64,000 nt of DNA. Source: Uranotaenia lowii. Lineage: Eukaryota > Arthropoda > Insecta > Diptera > Culicidae. A program made the position numbers and the translations under genes. Positions 21,394 to 32,534 of the stretch are shown here, piece by piece. The DNA lies in NCBI RefSeq assembly GCF_029784155.1, contig NC_073692.1, positions 327,007,920 to 327,071,919 of the forward strand, in the 5' to 3' direction. The notes beneath the pieces were generated by a model. The model worked only from the letters and a program-made list of their open reading frames with translations. It did no database searches and was not told the origin of the DNA. Positions within the stretch are counted from its first letter, which is position 1, and every line of letters starts with the position of its first letter.

Positions 21394-22330
21394 ACAAGCT
21401 GACCCGGTATGCTTTGCTATACCTTCCAAAAATAAGTGAAATTAAAAAAAAAAGATTTATTAATTTAAAAAAACCGTAGACAGCATTTGGAATAAAATTT
21501 CAATAGAGTTCAGAATCGCTTTAATATGAGAGGTTCAAACTAAAATTTTACTATTTCTTCAAAAAGATGATTTAATCTTATTTCCTGAAACTTGATTCCC
21601 AAATTGGCTTTTCAAGATCTAAAATTTGTACTTTGTTTGTACAAGCTTACAACTTTCTCTCCTATCCAACGTGACAGGAACTTACGAATTACTAAAGTAA
21701 TATTTTAAAGATCTTAATAACGTAACATTTCACTCCATTTGTTCGATAAGTTTTCGAGTTATACCAAATAAAATATGGAAGAAAACGTGCATGACTCCGC
21801 ATAGAAATAATCTTTCTTACCTATCAATCTTAATCAAGAAGCAGGAATTGATATTTCACCATACCTTAAAGCCTAAGTTACCAAATATTTTATTTTGAGT
21901 TCATGTTTTTCGCTTCTTACAACACTTTTTTTCATGGTTCCAACTGACGAAATTTATGGTCCTCAAACTTTTCGAGTTCCGTGGAGGATTTGATTTTCAA
22001 AATTTCTTCAAAAATCTTCCCGTTTATTATGATACTTAATATTTCTATTCATTTTCTAGCTGACCCGGTGTGCTGCTACTCCTTCAAAAATAATTAAATT
22101 TGGAAAAAGTATTTAAATTGCGATTGTTGTAGGCATCATGATATCTTTTAAAATCAAATTTTTACATAATACAGAAAAAAAAATCAAAATTAGGGTTACA
22201 GTTGAAGTTTCCAATAACAATACAAAGATGGTATCATATAATTAACTGAAACTTGGTTTCCAAATTTTTGCATTTCATTTTACAAATTTGTTGAAAGCAA
22301 CAAAACGATTTTGCTAATGAATATCTTAAA
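21394..22330. repeat. Two direct copies of an AGCTGACCCGG-headed repeat
   Basis: AAGCTGACCCGGTATGCTTT (from 21397) and TAGCTGACCCGGTGTGCTGC (from 22060) begin two directly repeated segments about 660 bp apart. They share later blocks such as CTGAAACTTGRTTYCCAAAT. AGCTGACCCGG-type heads are common in dispersed arthropod repeats. The class here is uncertain. Confidence 0.5.
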
Positions 22331-23141
22331 TTCAATTAAGTAAATACTTACAGAAAATCAATTTATCTATAGACTTGGAAAAATTAAACAAATAGATAAC
22401 ATCTTTAGTTTGTTCGCAGAAGTTAAAAGTTTATATTTACTTTCATTCCATTTTTTTCCTATTTTCAAAAGTTTAAAGGCATCAAAATAAATCAAAATTA
22501 GCGCTTCAATTCTTAACACCTCAGAAAAATTTGAATATTGATGCCCTGTGAAGTTTTTAAAACATTTTTGAATGTGGAGTTGAGCATTTGAAAGAACAAA
22601 AAGTGCAATATAAAATTGTAGTTGAAATTGTTTCCTGGAATATTTCATATCAGCATAACATTTGAAATGATACAAAAATAATAAGTAATAAAGAAATGGA
22701 TAAACTTGAAAGATAAATAAGTACTCTTTTTAAAAAAAAAATACCATTTTTAATGACGAGGAAGGATTTTTTTTTTGTCAGGTTTTGAGTTCCAGTAAAA
22801 AAGGCTCAAAATATTGCAGACTGGAATTGACAATTTAAAATTAGTTTCAACTCTAGAACGTCATGCAGTGTCATTGAATAAATTGTCTAAGATCTAGAGT
22901 GATATATGTCTAAAAACTACCGGAGGCGAGCCAATTTTCTTACAAATTTATTAGCACATATTTTTAAACACTTTTTGGGATCAAGTAATATCATATTTCT
23001 ATGGAAATTTAATTCTAGAAGATTGTGAAGATATTTTTTTTTTCATTATCCATGATCATTTTGTGCTGCATTGACGCGAATGCCAGAACGTTGGAAAAGT
23101 GTCATAAAAAAATTATGGTACGTTTTCAAAAATTGATCTGT
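22331..23141. other. AT-rich sequence, no gene seen
   Basis: A 102-codon minus ORF (22367-22675) is AT-driven and has no motif. Confidence 0.4.
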
Positions 23142-23142
23142 T

Positions 23143-23728
23143 TTTTATGAAAGTTTAATGGCATTGCGGTGAACTTGATACTACGAAGATTCTTGATAGA
23201 AGAATTAAAGATTGAAATTAAATGACGGATAGACAAAGCAGATGCTTAATAGAAGAAAATTGAAAGATGTTGAAAATGAGCCAAGAGCATATTTTATGGA
23301 AAGCTTCAAAGGTGCGTTCTAGACCCTTTGTCCCACATCAATCGAATGGCTGAGAGAAGTAATAGCGAGAGGCGCAATTACGTTCACCCATACATCCAAC
23401 CCGATGGATTGGTAAAGCACGTGCTTCCCAATCGTCCGATTGGGAAGCACGTGCTTTACCAATCCATCGGGTTGGATGTATGGGTGAACGTAATTGCGCC
23501 TCTCGCTATTACTTCTCTCAGCCATTCGATTGATGTGGGACAAAGGGTCTAGAACGCACCTTTGAAGCTTTCCATAAAATATGCTCTTGGCTCATTTTCA
23601 ACATCTTTCAATTTTCTTCTATTAAGCATCTGATTTGTCTATCCGTCATTTAATTTCAATCTTTAATTCTTCTATCAAGAATCTTCGTAGTATCAAGTTC
23701 ACCGCAATGCCATTAAACTTTCATAAAA
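23143..23728. repeat. Near-perfect 586-bp palindrome with a 2-bp centre
   Basis: Positions pair as x with 46871 minus x, without indels, from 23143 to 23434 against 23437 to 23728. Apart from the central TC (23435-23436), I find one mismatch between the 292-bp arms (in AGACAAAGCAGATGC versus its partner). The identical 74-codon ORFs on opposite strands are a consequence. AAAATTGATCTGT occurs as a 13-bp direct repeat at 23129-23141 and 23763-23775, bracketing the palindrome. It could be a true inverted duplication or foldback insertion, or an assembly or read artefact. Confidence 0.9.
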
Positions 23729-23843
23729 TAATAATCAACGGTGACTATTCGTTAAAAAGAATAAAATTGATCTGTGTAAGAAAAAATGACCAGAAATACT
23801 TTCCAATACAGGCCCCTTTAGTTTTTGACAACATTCTCGAGAA

Positions 23844-24343
23844 CATTCGAAACGTTGACGTCGTAGCGTGCAGTCGTACTTTTACCCGCTCTTCAAAGCA
23901 AAATTCAGATAAGTGTGGTTAGTTTTTCACGCGTCGCGTTTCCAGCCCGACATATCCAGACTTTCCTGCGCCGTTTGGGCATTCCTGACGAACCATTGGA
24001 TTTGGATTTTTGCACTGTGGCCGTTTACTCAACTGGAACTGATCGTGTTGGTGGACGACAGAGGAGAGCATTGTTTCTCCCAAACCACGTGGTACCTCAA
24101 GGTCATCGTTTGGTGTCTGCTGCTATAACTGGGCCAATCAAGGGGTGGCCGCAAAACAAAGCCACATCATCATCACTGGATCATAAACAACAAAGAAGAA
24201 GATTAGTATTTTTTCATTTTCCCTTTCATTTCATTCCTAACTATTACTGTTACTGGCTATATTTTCCCTATATTTCTCATTTTGTAAAGTGTACTTCGTT
24301 CATATTTTCATTACGGGAGACATATTTGTCCCCGTAACAAAAT
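23844..24343 (+). promoter_or_regulatory. 5' untranslated region of the I element
   Basis: This segment lies between the target duplication and the ORF1 start and is more GC-rich than its surroundings. In I-clade elements this region contains an internal RNA polymerase II promoter. No specific promoter box was identified here. Confidence 0.55.
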
Positions 24344-25739
24344 ATGAATGATGATATGGGTATCTCCTATAAAGATGTTGAGCACCTGAAGGACCCAGGC
24401 CCTAATTCTGAGGACATCACCTCAGATGACGGAGCGGGCCCTTCAGGTGCTCATACATCTTCACAGGATGATCTCTCAAAATTATCCAAAGCATCTGCCC
24501 CCCCCCCCCCCCCCCGCGAATCAGAGTTTATACTGAAAGTTCAACTTTTCCTGGACCGTGGGTGGTTTTTTTCCGGCCTAAACCGAATGGAAAGTCTCTT
24601 AATGTTAAAGATTTGGCCAGGTGGCCCTCTGTGACCAATGCTACGAAAGTAAGACCCAACAAATTGCGGGTGGTCGTGGCTAGCCTCAAAGCAGCCAACG
24701 AAATTGTTGCCAGCAATCATTTTAATTTAGAGTACCGAGTATGTGTTCCTTCTCGAGAAGTTGAAATCGAGGGAGTGATATCCGAAATGAACCTGATGGC
24801 GGAGTATGTTAAATCCAACGGCGTTGGCAAGTTTAGAGGCCTTGACTCGACTTTGGTCAAAATCATGGACTGCCGACAACTCGTGACTGCCAACGCCGTC
24901 AATGGAGTTAAAAAGTACTCTCCGTCAGCCTCATTTCGGGTAACTTTTGACGGTACTGCACTCCCTCATTTCGTTTTAATCGATGGGATGTTAAAGCTCC
25001 CTGTAAGACTTTTTGTACTCCGTCCTATGCATTGCGAGAATTGTGTGAAATTGGGACACACTGCGTCCCACTGCGCAAATAAACCACGCTGTTCCGGTTG
25101 CGGAGAAAATCATGGGGTTGGAGCGTGCCCCGCAACAACTCAAAAATGTGTGTATTCTTCTTGTGAGGCCTTTCAGAACAGTTGGGACAAGCAGAGGCGC
25201 TCTTTAAAAGAACGCTCCAGGCGTTCTTATGTCGCCGTTTTAAAGAGCGCTCTTCACCGGCCTCAACTCAATCCATTAACGTCTACTCTGTACTGCCAGT
25301 TGACGATATTGACACGGATACTACTGAAGAAGAACAGCCACTTCTTGCATTAGGAAACTCTCGGAAGCGTTCAAAGGTGACTTCTCCCAAAATCCCTAAA
25401 AAAGTCCCTCTAGTCAGCCCATCAATAAACAGTGCTAAGAAATCGACAGAAGCGAATAAGGAAAACAAAATACCACCTGGTTTCCGCGGGAAAACTACAA
25501 TCTCCAGTGATTCAGCAGTCGCGGGAACATCAAAAGCTCCAGTACCTGATATGATTTCTTCTACAGCAGCTGCCCAGTCAGGATATTTTAAGTTGTCCAA
25601 CATTTTGAACAAGCTTTTCGATGAATCGGACTCCCTCAGAAGCATAGTAACGGCAATGCTTCCTATTGTAAAGACACTTTTTCAGCAATTGATGCAAACA
25701 TGGCCCCTAAATTCAGTGTTTATCTCTCTCGATGGCTAA
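24344..25739 (+). pseudogene. I element ORF1 (nucleic-acid-binding gag-like protein)
   Basis: ORF1 starts at ATG 24344 and reads to a run of 18 C (24498-24515) encoding prolines. The frame changes in or at this run, and the family sequence resumes as GPWVVFFRPKPNGKSLNV. The central region matches I-type ORF1, followed by a cysteine-rich segment (CENCVKLGHTASHC, CSGCGENHGVGAC) that forms the zinc knuckles binding element RNA. A second frameshift lies near 25180. The C-terminal, lysine and serine rich part then runs from 25182 to the stop at 25739. ORF1 protein coats the RNA during retrotransposition. The two frameshifts mean no full-length product is made. Confidence 0.85.
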
Positions 25740-28700
25740 TTTACGCCGAGAGGTCGGAGATATCACTGTTTTACAGTGGAATTGTCGTAGTCTCATTCCT
25801 AAACTGGATGCGTTCAACTATTTTCTTCAAAAAACAAACTGTGATATTTTTGCATTGTCCGAAACTTGGCTTTCTTATCAATCTAACATCTCATTCCACA
25901 ATTTTAATATCATCCGTCTGGATCGTGACGATTCTTATGGAGGGGTGCTTTTGGGGATCAATAAGCGCCACTCTTTTTATAGAATTCACCTTCCTTATCG
26001 GGCGGAATTGAAGCTGTTGCTTGTCATACAACTATAAGAGGTAAGGACTTATGTGTTGTCAGTTTGTACTGGCCTCAGAGAGTTGCAGTGGATCGAAATC
26101 ACCTAGAGGACCTGTGCTCAGTACTCCCTGAGCCAAGGTTTATCCTGGGCGACTTCAATCCACATGGAACTGTCTGGGGAGAACAAATTGACGATAGTCG
26201 TTCTACTCTTATGTATGACATTTGCGACAGTTTCAATTTAACAGTTTTGAAAACGGGTGAAAAATTACGGGTACCTAAACCTCCTGCATGACAAATTGCA
26301 ATTGACCTCTCACTCTGCTCAAATTCCCTATCATTTGATTGCCAGTGGAAGGTGGTCCATGATCCTTATGGTAGTGATCACTTGCCTATCGAAATTACTA
26401 TCATCAATGGGGTCAGCTTCTCAAACACAATAAATATGACATATGACCTAAAAGACACATCGACTGGAAAAAGTACTCGGACGAAATAATAACAGCCATC
26501 GACTCTTTGCATGTTTAACTTCATTTAGAAGAGTACCCCTTTCTTTCTCGTTTGATACATGAAAGTGCACTTATTTGTGCTCAAACAAAACCCATCCCAG
26601 ATTCATCTGTTCCTAGAAGGGCCCCTAATCCTTGGTGGGACCAGTAGTGTTCCAAGCTTTATTAGGACAAATCAACAGCATTTAAAGATTTTCGAAAACA
26701 TGGAACTCTCGTCCTTTTTGAAACATATGTTTCCCTTAAAAATCAGCTCAAAAAATTGATAAAGGGGAAGGAAAAGGCATATTGAAGATATTTTGTGGGT
26801 GGTTTATCACGGGAAACATCCTTGAGTACCTTGTGGAGAGTGGCACGAAGCATGCGTAATCGATCATCTACGAATGAAAGTGTGGAATATTCACATAGAT
26901 GGATATTTAACTTCGCACGGAAAGTCTGTCCAGATTCTGCACCTGTACAAAAAATAATCCGGAATGTGCCTCCAGATAGGTGTGGTATGGATTCCAGCTT
27001 TTCGATGGCCCAATTCTCACTTGCCCTCCTCTCTTGCAACAATTCAGCTCCGGAAATAGATAAAATAAAAATTTTACTTGTTGAAAAACTTTCCGGATGC
27101 CGCAAAATTTCGCTTATTAAATTTATTTAATCAATTCTTGGAGCACAACTTTGTTCCCCAAGAGTGGAGACAAGTGAGAGTCATTGCTATCCAAAAGCCC
27201 GGAAAACCAGCGTCTGATCCCAATTCGTACCGTCCAATAGCGATGTTGTCTTGTATACGCAAATTGATGAAGAAAATGATCTTGTTTCGTTTGGATAAAT
27301 GGGTAGAAACAAATGGTCTCCTTTCAGATACTCAATTTGGGTTTCTAAGGGGCAAAGGGACAAACGATTGTCTTGCTTTGCTGTCTTCAGAGATACAAAT
27401 GGCGTACGCAAAACGTGAGCAAATGGCTTCGGTGTTTCTAGACATAAAGGGAGCTTTTGATTCAGTCACAATAGAGGTTTTGTCAGACAAGTTGCACTCC
27501 CGGGGTCTGCCTCCTCTTTTGAACAACATCTTATACAGCTTGCTTTGTGAGAAACATTTGAACTTTGCTCACGGAGATATTGCAGTTAGAAGAACCTCTT
27601 ACATGGGCCTCCCGCAGGGTTCATGTTTGAGTCCACTTTTGTACAACTTTTACGTAAGTGATATCGACAGTTGTCTCTCTGAAGGCTGCACTCTGAGACA
27701 ACTTGCAGATGACGGCGTGGTCTCCGTCACAGGATCTACTGAGACTCATCTGCACAGACCTTTACAAGATACTTTAGACAGATTGTCAACCTGGGCTTTG
27801 GGGCTTGGGATTGAATTTTCCCCTCAGAAAACGGAGATGGTTGTTTTCTCTAAGAAACATAGACCTGCTCAACCTAAGCTTCAACTACTAGGCAGAACGA
27901 TCACTCAATCGAGGTGTATCAAGCAAATGCCAACAAAGAATCAATTTTCTTCGATCAATCACTGGCACCTGGTGGGGAGCCCATCCAGAAGATCTTTTAA
28001 AATTGTATCGAACTACGATTCTCTCAGTGATGGGATATGGTAGCTTCTGTTTTCAGTCAGCTGCCAAAACTCACCTCATCAAACTCGAGCGTATCCAATA
28101 CCGTTGTCGTCTTCGCATCGCTTTGGGCAGTATGCCCTCAACGCACAACATGAGTCTTGAAGTTTTGGCAGGAATACTCCCTTTGAAAGATCGATTCAAT
28201 CTACTATCACTTCGGTTCCTCATCAGGTGTGAGATCATGAACCCATTGGTGATTGTAAATTTCGAAAGGCTTCTTGAGCAAAATCTTCAAACCAGATTTA
28301 TGTCTATTTACCGCAGCCAAGACTACGATAATTATTCTGTCCAGTTTGATTTGTTTATGCAGCAGGAAATCCGTGGAATCCCGGACATGCACCGTCCACT
28401 TTTGATTCCACAAATTTTCGAAGCTAAATATAGACACGTCGATCCTAAAAAAATGTTCTTTACCGATGGGTCCCTGAGCTGAGAGAGGAATCTACGGGAT
28501 TTGGAGTGTTCAACGAAATATCTAGCGCCTTTTACAGCCTCGAATCATCATGCTCTGTGTATATAGCAGAATAAGCTGCTATTCATTGGGCCTTGGATAG
28601 TATTACCACACGACTTGTTGAACACTACTTTATTATAACTGATAGTCTCAGCTCTGTTGAAGCGATCCGCTCTATAAGACCAAGAAATCTCACGCCGTAT

Positions 28701-29195
28701 TTTCTCAAAAAGATTCGAGAAATATTGACCACTTTATCAAGACGTTGCTTTTCCATCACCTTTGTCTGGGTCCCCTCACATTGCTCGATATTAGGCAATG
28801 AGAGGGCAGATTCCCTTGCAAAGGTAGGTGCGATGGAAGGCAACATTTATCAGCGTGAAATCGTCTTCAACGAATTCTACTTCTTGGCTCTGAGAAACTC
28901 GATTGTCAACTGGCAGCGCAGATGGGACGAGGTTGAGTTGGGTCGGTGGCTCCACTCGATCATCCCAAGGGTAAGCCTTAAGCCTTGGTTCAATAGATTG
29001 GACCTGAGTCGAGATTTTATTCGTATATTTTCCCGTCTCATGTCCAATCATTGTTCCTTGAACGCGGTACCCTATCGTATAAATATTGCCGGCAGCAATT
29101 TGTGTGGCTGTGGTCAAGGTTACCACGACATCGAACATATCGTCTGGTTATGTGAGGCCCACCTGGCAGCAAGAGCGAATTTAATAGTAATGTAA
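25732..29195 (+). pseudogene. I element ORF2 (endonuclease, reverse transcriptase, RNase H)
   Basis: The ATG at 25732 overlaps the ORF1 stop by eight bases (ATGGCTAA). The apurinic-type endonuclease shows LQWNCRSL, SETWL and FILGDFNPHGTVWG, and the SDHLPI motif near 26380. Lesions include a frameshift near 26037, a TGA at 26289 where an arginine (CGA) is likely ancestral, and several frameshifts at 26440-27080. The RT is open from 27078 to 28043, with VFLDIKGAFDSV, GLPQGSCLSPLLYNFYV and the catalytic LADDGV. RNase H follows with FTDGS, a stop next to the catalytic Glu, ITDSLSSV and WVPSHCSILGNERAD, ending at 29195. A Cys/His segment (CGCGQGYHDIEH) sits at the C-terminus. The protein is inactive. 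Confidence 0.9.
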
Positions 29196-29287
29196 ACCTA
29201 AGCAAACAATTGTAAACATGCAAAACGAGTTTGGCTCCTTAAAGCCTCAAGGTATCAGCCGTTTCGAATAAAGAAATTTAAAAAAAA
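29196..29287 (+). other. 3' untranslated region and A-tail of the I element
   Basis: The short 3' region ends in GAATAAAGAAATTTA followed by nine or more A, directly before the target duplication. Confidence 0.8.
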
Positions 29288-29298
29288 ATTCTCGAGAA

Positions 29299-29745
29299 TT
29301 TTGTTTGGCCAATTTTGTCAACTTTTTTCTTACCTATTAATAAAAATAACTTTTAACGTTAGTTTTCATGATTTTTTGATAATTTTAAGTAATTTTTGTT
29401 ATTTTTTTTCATGTTTTTGACAAATTTAGAACTTTTGTTGGTTATGTTTCGAATATTTGTTTATTATCTTATTTGTTTTATTTTTGTCATTTTGCATTTT
29501 TTTTGTAATTTTTATTGTAAATTTGTAAATTTCGTATTCGTTTTTGATTTTTTAATTTTTATTTTTCTGTATTCAGTCATTTTGGAGTGCTTTATTTTTT
29601 TTGTTATTGTTATTTTATTTTACCAACATTCAAGAACGTTAAAACTTTTTAATGGTGTTTGTCTAAGTTATACTGGTCCTGTTATAGCGAAAACTATATC
29701 ACAATATCGATCCAAAAGAATCGAATGTTGCCAAAAACGAACAGT
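29299..29745. other. T-rich low-complexity sequence
   Basis: Long runs of T and TTTGT create a hydrophobic 120-codon ORF (29396-29758) that is not a gene. Confidence 0.5.
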
Positions 29746-29955
29746 GCTTGTGATATAGCTCAGTTGGCAAGTCTGTTGTCTTCTGAGCCGATGTCCGCGA
29801 GTTCGAGCCCAAGAGTAAACATCGAACACAGTTGTACCGGATAGTTTTTCAATATCGATCCGCCAACTGCAACGTTGATTAAGTCGCGAATGCCATAAAG
29901 TTGGTAAAACGACTATAATCGGAACAAAAAAAAATTAAAAAAATTAAAAAAAAGA
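29746..29955 (+). mobile_element. tRNA-derived SINE, family A, copy 1
   Basis: The head resembles a tRNA and carries RNA polymerase III boxes: A box TAGCTCAGTTGG (29756-29767) and B box GTTCGAGCCC (29801-29810). The body ends in CGACTATAATCGGAAC and an A-rich tail. It shares the whole length with the copy at 56073-56272. No clear target duplication was found. Confidence 0.85.
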
Positions 29956-31644
29956 TAGTAGAAGGGCCTAGAAAACTCCTAACCTAACTCTAAGTATAAA
30001 TTATTCACATTGTATAATCATTCTCAATCTAGTAGATGCTTGGTGACTTTTTGCTTTTCGTTTTCCTTAAAATGGTTTAAGTGTTTGATTTGACAAAACA
30101 GACCAAAAGTTCCACAAGGAATACGATAGCGAAACAACTTCCAACACTGTCCGCAAACCAGACGGTGTGGTCTTCCAAAAGTTGCAGCAGATTTTCCTTC
30201 TTGAATGACGGACGTTCTGCATCGCTCTGTTGGAGGGCGGTAGCGATTGCTTGAAGAGTCTCTCCTTCCAGAGGTGCTCCGGTTCCTATTGCGGAGGTCT
30301 TTAGCTAAAAAGTCGGTCTTTTGAAATTTGGGATGAGACAGAAGACGAAAAAAAAACATCACTGTCACGTCGATCGCCTTACTTTTTTTCCTCCCATTCG
30401 CGCTTTCCGAAGATTAACGAGGAGATAATCGATCTCTTGTCTTTCTTCCCGGGCTGGGCAAGTGTGCATTAATAGAGAAGGGCCCTAAGTAGGATCATAA
30501 TTAAGCGTTTAATTATGCAATCGGAACAGGTGCATGGCGGGATTCGTTCCGCTTTCGGAATTGTGCCTTAAGTTTATATTTTTTTCCGGTGCCTGTAAAG
30601 ATGTGTTTGGTGTTTATGTGATTAATGATGTGTGCGCACGAAGTACATGGGAGTTTGCTCTAATTAAAACAAATACCGGCCACCTAGAGCTTGGCTTCCG
30701 TCGGATGGACGTGAATGAGTTTTCCACGATTGATGGGCATTTTATGGGCGTGATTGATGGTATCATTAGTTACTTCCCTCATTGCATCTTTGTAACCACC
30801 TACGTTAAACGGTGCAACTTTTGTAAAAAGAGCGAGGACATCCAATCAAATTGTAATAAATATAAATATCAGTTCATGAGACAAACCTAATCCATAAACG
30901 GCTACGCAAATGTAAAAAGATCCAATCAAGCTCTGTTTAGTGACAATTATTCGCTCATTGCGCAATCATATTCACTCATTCGGTTGCGATCCTCCAGTAT
31001 CAGCTTAATCCAGAACAAACAGCTCTGATTAAATAAACTAATCCAATTAACACGTTTGCTGCAACCTCAAACTACGCCCGGAACGAGCTGAAGGGAAAAT
31101 AAAAGCTCATTTAAACCGTGGTGCACTAGAATTGCAATCTGACGACGACATTTTCTCCGGTGCTGTGGTTTGCAAAGCTGAACTCGAAGACTGGCACAAA
31201 AGTGTGGCCATAGAGCAGGAACAGGCCATTGAAACTAGAAATAAAAACAGAATAACAACAGCCACTGAACTCATTTGCCAACCTTATCCTTGAGGTTTGT
31301 TTCCCCTGAATGAAACTGCTTGACACAAGGTCTTTTCTGCTGAAAGAAACCATAACATGAGCAATTTTTGTCGGAGTTAAAGTGTTCCGTTGTATTTTTC
31401 CGCTTGAGAATTTTCAGATAAAAAATTTAGTAATGAGCACTTTTATTTCAACAGCTAAAACTGTTGCTTATATCTGGACACCAAATTTACTCAATGTTTT
31501 TTTTTCTTCAACGTATGAAATCCTGAGAGCCTTGGGGTGTTTAAATGATCCGTTTTTTGCTTTGTTGAATCACCGTACTAAGTTTTAATTATTATTGTCT
31601 AATGCTGTTTTCAATAACATTTGAGCACATTTCTTCTGATTCAT
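29956..31644. other. Mixed sequence with a less AT-rich island at about 30360-31350
   Basis: The island looks unique. The longest ORF (30534-30890, 118 codons) has no recognisable domain and lies among equally long non-coding ORFs. Host intronic or regulatory sequence is possible. Confidence 0.3.
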
Positions 31645-31804
31645 TTAAACCGGTGATTTTCAAACTTCTTTCACTCACCACCCCCTCCTTATCACGATAT
31701 TTTAGAGCTCACCGCCCTCCTAGGGGTGTTTTCGAACAAATTTGTGTAGAAATAAAATGCCAACCCAGGGGGCGGTAGGGAACATTTTGAAAATCTCTAA
31801 TTTA
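31645..31804. repeat. Small MITE with GATTTTCAAA ends
   Basis: Inverted ends GATTTTCAAA (about 31654) and TTTGAAAATC (about 31787) flank a GC-richer core with CCACCCCCTCC and CCAGGGGGCGG blocks. Outer bases are diverged and no duplication is certain. It is possibly hAT-like. Confidence 0.45.
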
Positions 31805-32534
31805 GTCATATTTGTACCACTGAGAAAGAAAGGTGAGTCCATATTTTTCCTTGTACTAAAATGTTATGGCTAAAACTCTTAAAAAGAGTTAAAATGCAGA
31901 TTATACATATCAAAAATTATTTCCTCCTCAAATTTACGGTTATGAATTTAGTTTTTTTGCACAAAAAGCTGTCACAGATGTTCGCTCAACTTCAAACGCA
32001 ATTACCAAACCCAACCCGAATTCCAAGCAAGGAATATAATATCCCCTCTTCAATTCTCAAACGTTTGTAAATCACAGCAGTAAGTACGCAGAAATTAAAG
32101 CAACACCATCCTTGACAAAACGTAACGGGCAACCCCTTTTTTTTGCTGTCAACAAAACAACAACCTGTCGCACGATGGCGAAGGTCGAGCCGTTTCTTTC
32201 TATGGCGACATATTTATTTTTGTGTTTGATTTGAAGCGAGGACGAAGGAAATCCGAAACCATTCTTTTCTTTAGGAGGATGGTGTTTGTTGTGGGTACAT
32301 ATTTTCGGAGTGGAACCTGCTGATGCCTTAAGGAATTTAATGGGATAGGATGACCAGAAGATCGCTGCAAGTTTGTATGGAAAATTCAATAAAAAAATTA
32401 GGTATTTCATTTTTCGTAACTCTTAAAATTTCGAAGCAATTCACCAAGACCTACATGAGGGCATCAAGTTTATATTTTGTATGTGAAAAATATAATTTTC
32501 ATTTTAAAATCACCACAGTGTTTTTCCTAAATAC
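31805..32534. other. Non-coding, no feature recognised
   Basis: Short ORFs only. No repeat could be closed. Confidence 0.4.

Larger units (their letters stand above)
23844..29287 (+). mobile_element. I-clade non-LTR retrotransposon (LINE), full length but mutated
   Basis: The element is framed by ATTCTCGAGAA at 23833-23843 and 29288-29298, an 11-bp target duplication, and it starts with CATT as I factors do. The layout is a 5' untranslated region of about 500 bp, ORF1 with zinc knuckles, ORF2 with endonuclease, RT and RNase H, a short 3' untranslated region and an A-rich tail. Frameshifts and stops in both ORFs make it defective. It would have moved by target-primed reverse transcription. 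Confidence 0.9.

Noticed and set aside
23319..23552. Twin 74-codon ORFs on both strands as an overlapping gene pair
   Set aside because: They are identical because they lie in the palindrome.
29396..29758. Hydrophobic 120-codon ORF as a membrane protein
   Set aside because: It is a translation of T-rich low-complexity DNA (Phe/Ile/Val/Leu only).
30534..30890. 118-codon ORF as a host gene
   Set aside because: There is no recognisable domain, no splice or start context, and ORFs of similar length occur by chance in this window.
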